A DNA stretch of 9,214 nucleotides from an uncultured Victivallales bacterium (lineage in GTDB: Bacteria > Verrucomicrobiota > Lentisphaeria > Oligosphaerales > JAFGRS01): assembly GCA_903834675.1 (NCBI GenBank), contig CAILKC010000428.1, forward strand, positions 1-9,214. The letters run 5' to 3'. Positions 7,678-9,214 of the stretch are shown piece after piece; position 1 is the first letter of the stretch, and the number at the start of each line of letters is the position of its first letter. A program made the position numbers and the translations under genes. The notes below the pieces were generated by a model. It did not search any database. It saw only the letters and a list, made by a program, of their open reading frames with translations, and was not told the DNA's origin.

Positions 7678-8598
7678 CTAATGGTGGGTCGCGTGTCCAG
7701 GTTCACTGCGGTGCTGCGCAACCGCCTCTTCGCCGTGTTCACAACTCAGCATGGTAAATATGCCCGCCAGAAGCGTGAACACCGCCGCCTGGATGACCCC
7801 GACCACCAATTCAACGAAATAGAAGGGCACGGGCAGAACCCAGCTCGCCATCGGAAACTTGTGCAACATGGTTTCCATCATGGTCTCGCCCGCGAAAATG
7901 TTGCCAAACAACCTCAGGCTCAAGGAGATAGGCCTGAAAGCGATGGAGATCACTTCCAGGACGCCCGCCGCGATAAACACCACCCCAACGAAGAAGCCTA
8001 TAATCCCCGTCGTGCCGCCTTTGGGCCCAAAGAGATGCCAGATAAACCCCTTGACCCCTTGCTCCTGCAACGACCAGATCAGCCAGCACCCCATGAACAG
8101 TATGGCGACGCCAAAGGTCAGGTTCACGTCGGCATCGGCGCCGCGCAACAAGGGCCGCATGATCGTCATGCCATGGGCGGACTCAAGGCCCCAGCCAATG
8201 GTGCCGAACCCGGGCAACAGCCCACACCAATTGGCGGTAAGGATGAATAAAAAAAGCGTGGCGAGAAACCAAAAAGTCTTCCGCGCCAGCGGCTCGCCCA
8301 TCAAGCCGGAAAGAAACCCGAACAGGCCGTCAAGCACCACTTCCAGGATTCCCTGCAAACGGTTCGGAACCAGGCTCGCACGGCGCACCGCCAACTGCGT
8401 AAGCACTACCAGCACCAAAGCCACCAACCACGTCGCCACCATCGAGTTCGTTACCGGCACGCCGAATACCTCACCCACGCGACTGGCCTTCAGCTGCAGA
8501 GCCCCTTCCGCTTCAGCCGTGCCCTCGGCCAGTACAGTTCCACAAGCCAAAACGGCAAGAACCGCAACTCTATAACAGGTCATGAACCACGTACTCAT
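7678..8598 (-). CDS. atpB: F1Fo ATP synthase a subunit
   Basis: The a subunit is the membrane stator that forms the proton half-channels against the c-ring. From the ATG at 8598 it has 306 residues. The essential arginine is Arg229 in SLSLRLFGNIFAGE, matching E. coli Arg210, with Asn233 and Glu238 beyond it. The last helix carries VELVVGVIQAAVFTLL, with Glu263 and Gln270 at the positions of E. coli His245 and Gln252. Several membrane helices are visible. The N-terminus, a hydrophobic run (VAVLAVLACG) ending VLAEG near residue 25, looks like a cleavable signal peptide. The start is uncertain: the ATG at 8583 would also fit, and the frame is open to 8976 without family resemblance. The tail ends in a His-rich GHATHH. 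Confidence 0.93.
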   Translation of the reverse strand: MSTWFMTCYRVAVLAVLACGTVLAEGTAEAEGALQLKASRVGEVFGVPVTNSMVATWLVALVLVVLTQLAVRRASLVPNRLQGILEVVLDGLFGFLSGLMGEPLARKTFWFLATLFLFILTANWCGLLPGFGTIGWGLESAHGMTIMRPLLRGADADVNLTFGVAILFMGCWLIWSLQEQGVKGFIWHLFGPKGGTTGIIGFFVGVVFIAAGVLEVISIAFRPISLSLRLFGNIFAGETMMETMLHKFPMASWVLPVPFYFVELVVGVIQAAVFTLLAGIFTMLSCEHGEEAVAQHRSEPGHATHH

Positions 8599-8833
8599 GC
8601 ATTCCCCAAGGGCCCGCACAAAACATGCACACTCCGCAGTCTGAACCATGATCACAAGACTGTGCCTAAAGGTAGCGCCCCCAAAAAATATGGCAAGTAT
8701 GTACATAGGAAATAATGATGAACCCTGTATCGGGGGCAGCCGCGGTGGACAAGTCTTCGGAATGTGGCACATTCTGCTGCAGTTAGCCACAGCCCATCCA
8801 GGATCACCTCGCACCCTCTTTGGAGACGGCAAG
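8599..8833. promoter_or_regulatory. Divergent intergenic region, probable atp promoter and operator area
   Basis: These 235 nt separate atpB (minus) from a plus-strand gene. An AT-rich stretch at about 8680-8720 stands out in otherwise GC-rich DNA and is where a promoter is likely. On the minus strand, TTGCCA at about 8690-8695 resembles a -35 box, but no good -10 box follows at the right spacing. Two perfect palindromes occur: TATGTACATA at 8698-8707, and GAATGTG-G-CACATTC at 8760-8774. No specific regulator can be named. Confidence 0.4.
8760..8774. promoter_or_regulatory. Operator-like 15-bp perfect dyad
   Basis: GAATGTG and CACATTC form a perfect 7-bp inverted repeat around a single G. 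It lies 59 nt before the plus-strand start at 8834 and about 160 nt before the atpB start. The size and symmetry suit a dimeric repressor or activator site. No known family consensus is recognised. Confidence 0.35.
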
Positions 8834-9214
8834 ATGAGCGCTCTTTCGACCCGGCACCTATTCACCGCCTGTTCCATGGGACTGTGCAGCGGCGCGCTGC
8901 TGATCGCGACCGTCGGCGCCGCCGGGGCGGATGCTGACGGCAGCCAGCCCAAACGCGCCGTGGCAAAGCCCGCCAACGCCGCCTTCTACGGCGCCGACGG
9001 CGCCTACTTGGCCGACCCCGCCAAGAATGCTTACTACGAGATGATGCGTGCTTTCGACTATCCTATCCCGGCAGTGCTCAAGACCGATCAATTCTGGGTC
9101 TGCGACTTCCTGCAGCGGGACTTCAAGACGCTCGGCATGGCCGGCATCTTCTGGATCAACGCCCACGGCGCCTACGGCACGGCCGGCAGCAAGGCCTACG
9201 GCGGCGACTTCAAA
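8834..9214 (+). CDS. Secreted protein, N-terminal part, runs off the window (possible cupin-type)
   Basis: The first 127 residues of a longer protein are visible, with no stop before the window edge. A signal peptide is likely: basic start (MSALSTRHLF), hydrophobic core (GALLIATVGAAG) and an Ala-Gly-Ala-Asp cleavage area near residues 30-33. The mature part begins with a low-complexity linker. It then has an aromatic-rich region with YYEMMRAFDYPIP, KTDQFWVCDF and GMAGIFWIN. From memory this resembles the start of secreted cupin-like proteins of Planctomycetes/Verrucomicrobia-type genomes, but the metal-binding part would lie outside the window. The function is therefore not established. The ATG is preceded by GGAG at 8822-8825, 8 nt upstream. 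It is transcribed divergently from the atp operon. Confidence 0.75.
   Translation, partial: MSALSTRHLFTACSMGLCSGALLIATVGAAGADADGSQPKRAVAKPANAAFYGADGAYLADPAKNAYYEMMRAFDYPIPAVLKTDQFWVCDFLQRDFKTLGMAGIFWINAHGAYGTAGSKAYGGDFK

Noticed and set aside
7471..8250. A 259-codon plus-strand open frame antisense to atpE and atpB
   Set aside because: It spans two well-supported genes on the other strand and resembles no protein family.
8599..8976. Upstream extension of atpB to 8976, or a small atpI-like gene there
   Set aside because: The extra residues have no family resemblance or helix pattern of AtpI and overlap the start of the divergent plus-strand gene.

Overview
The window is GC-rich bacterial DNA carrying a complete eight-gene F1Fo ATP synthase operon on the minus strand. 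In transcription order, from high to low coordinates, it reads atpB (a), atpE (c), atpF (b), atpH (delta), atpA (alpha), atpG (gamma), atpD (beta), atpC (epsilon). No atpI-like gene precedes atpB. The organism cannot be named from this. The interspersed palindromic repeats at the left edge, the compact delta and c subunits, and the two flanking genes remind me of Planctomycetes/Verrucomicrobia/Lentisphaerae-type or related environmental genomes. That is an impression from memory, not a database result.

Layout from left to right. 1-190: palindromic repeat modules, including two inverted copies of a roughly 55-60 bp element. 268-1587 (minus): a carbon-nitrogen hydrolase (nitrilase superfamily) with an intact Glu-Lys-Cys triad and a large N-terminal domain of unknown role. 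1588-1945: a non-coding gap with two strong hairpin regions just past the end of the atp operon and a short direct repeat nearer the hydrolase. 1946-8598 (minus): the atp operon, with gaps from 6 to about 110 nt. 8599-8833: a divergent intergenic region with an AT-rich stretch and two perfect palindromes, probably holding the atp promoter. 8834 to the window end (plus): the start of a secreted protein that runs off the edge.

The subunits assemble into one membrane machine. The a subunit and the c-ring form the proton path. The b and delta subunits form the outer stalk. Gamma and epsilon form the rotor shaft. Alpha and beta form the catalytic hexamer. Key residues are present: the a-subunit arginine, the c-subunit carboxylate, the beta P-loop with its catalytic Glu, and the alpha arginine finger. 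The oddities are a 61-residue c subunit with a weakened glycine motif, a delta subunit about 45 residues shorter than usual, and Ser in place of the usual Gln in the alpha P-loop.

I see no convincing undescribed multi-gene system. The points most worth checking are the left-edge repeat element, the minimal c subunit, the operon-end hairpins and the palindromes in the divergent promoter region.
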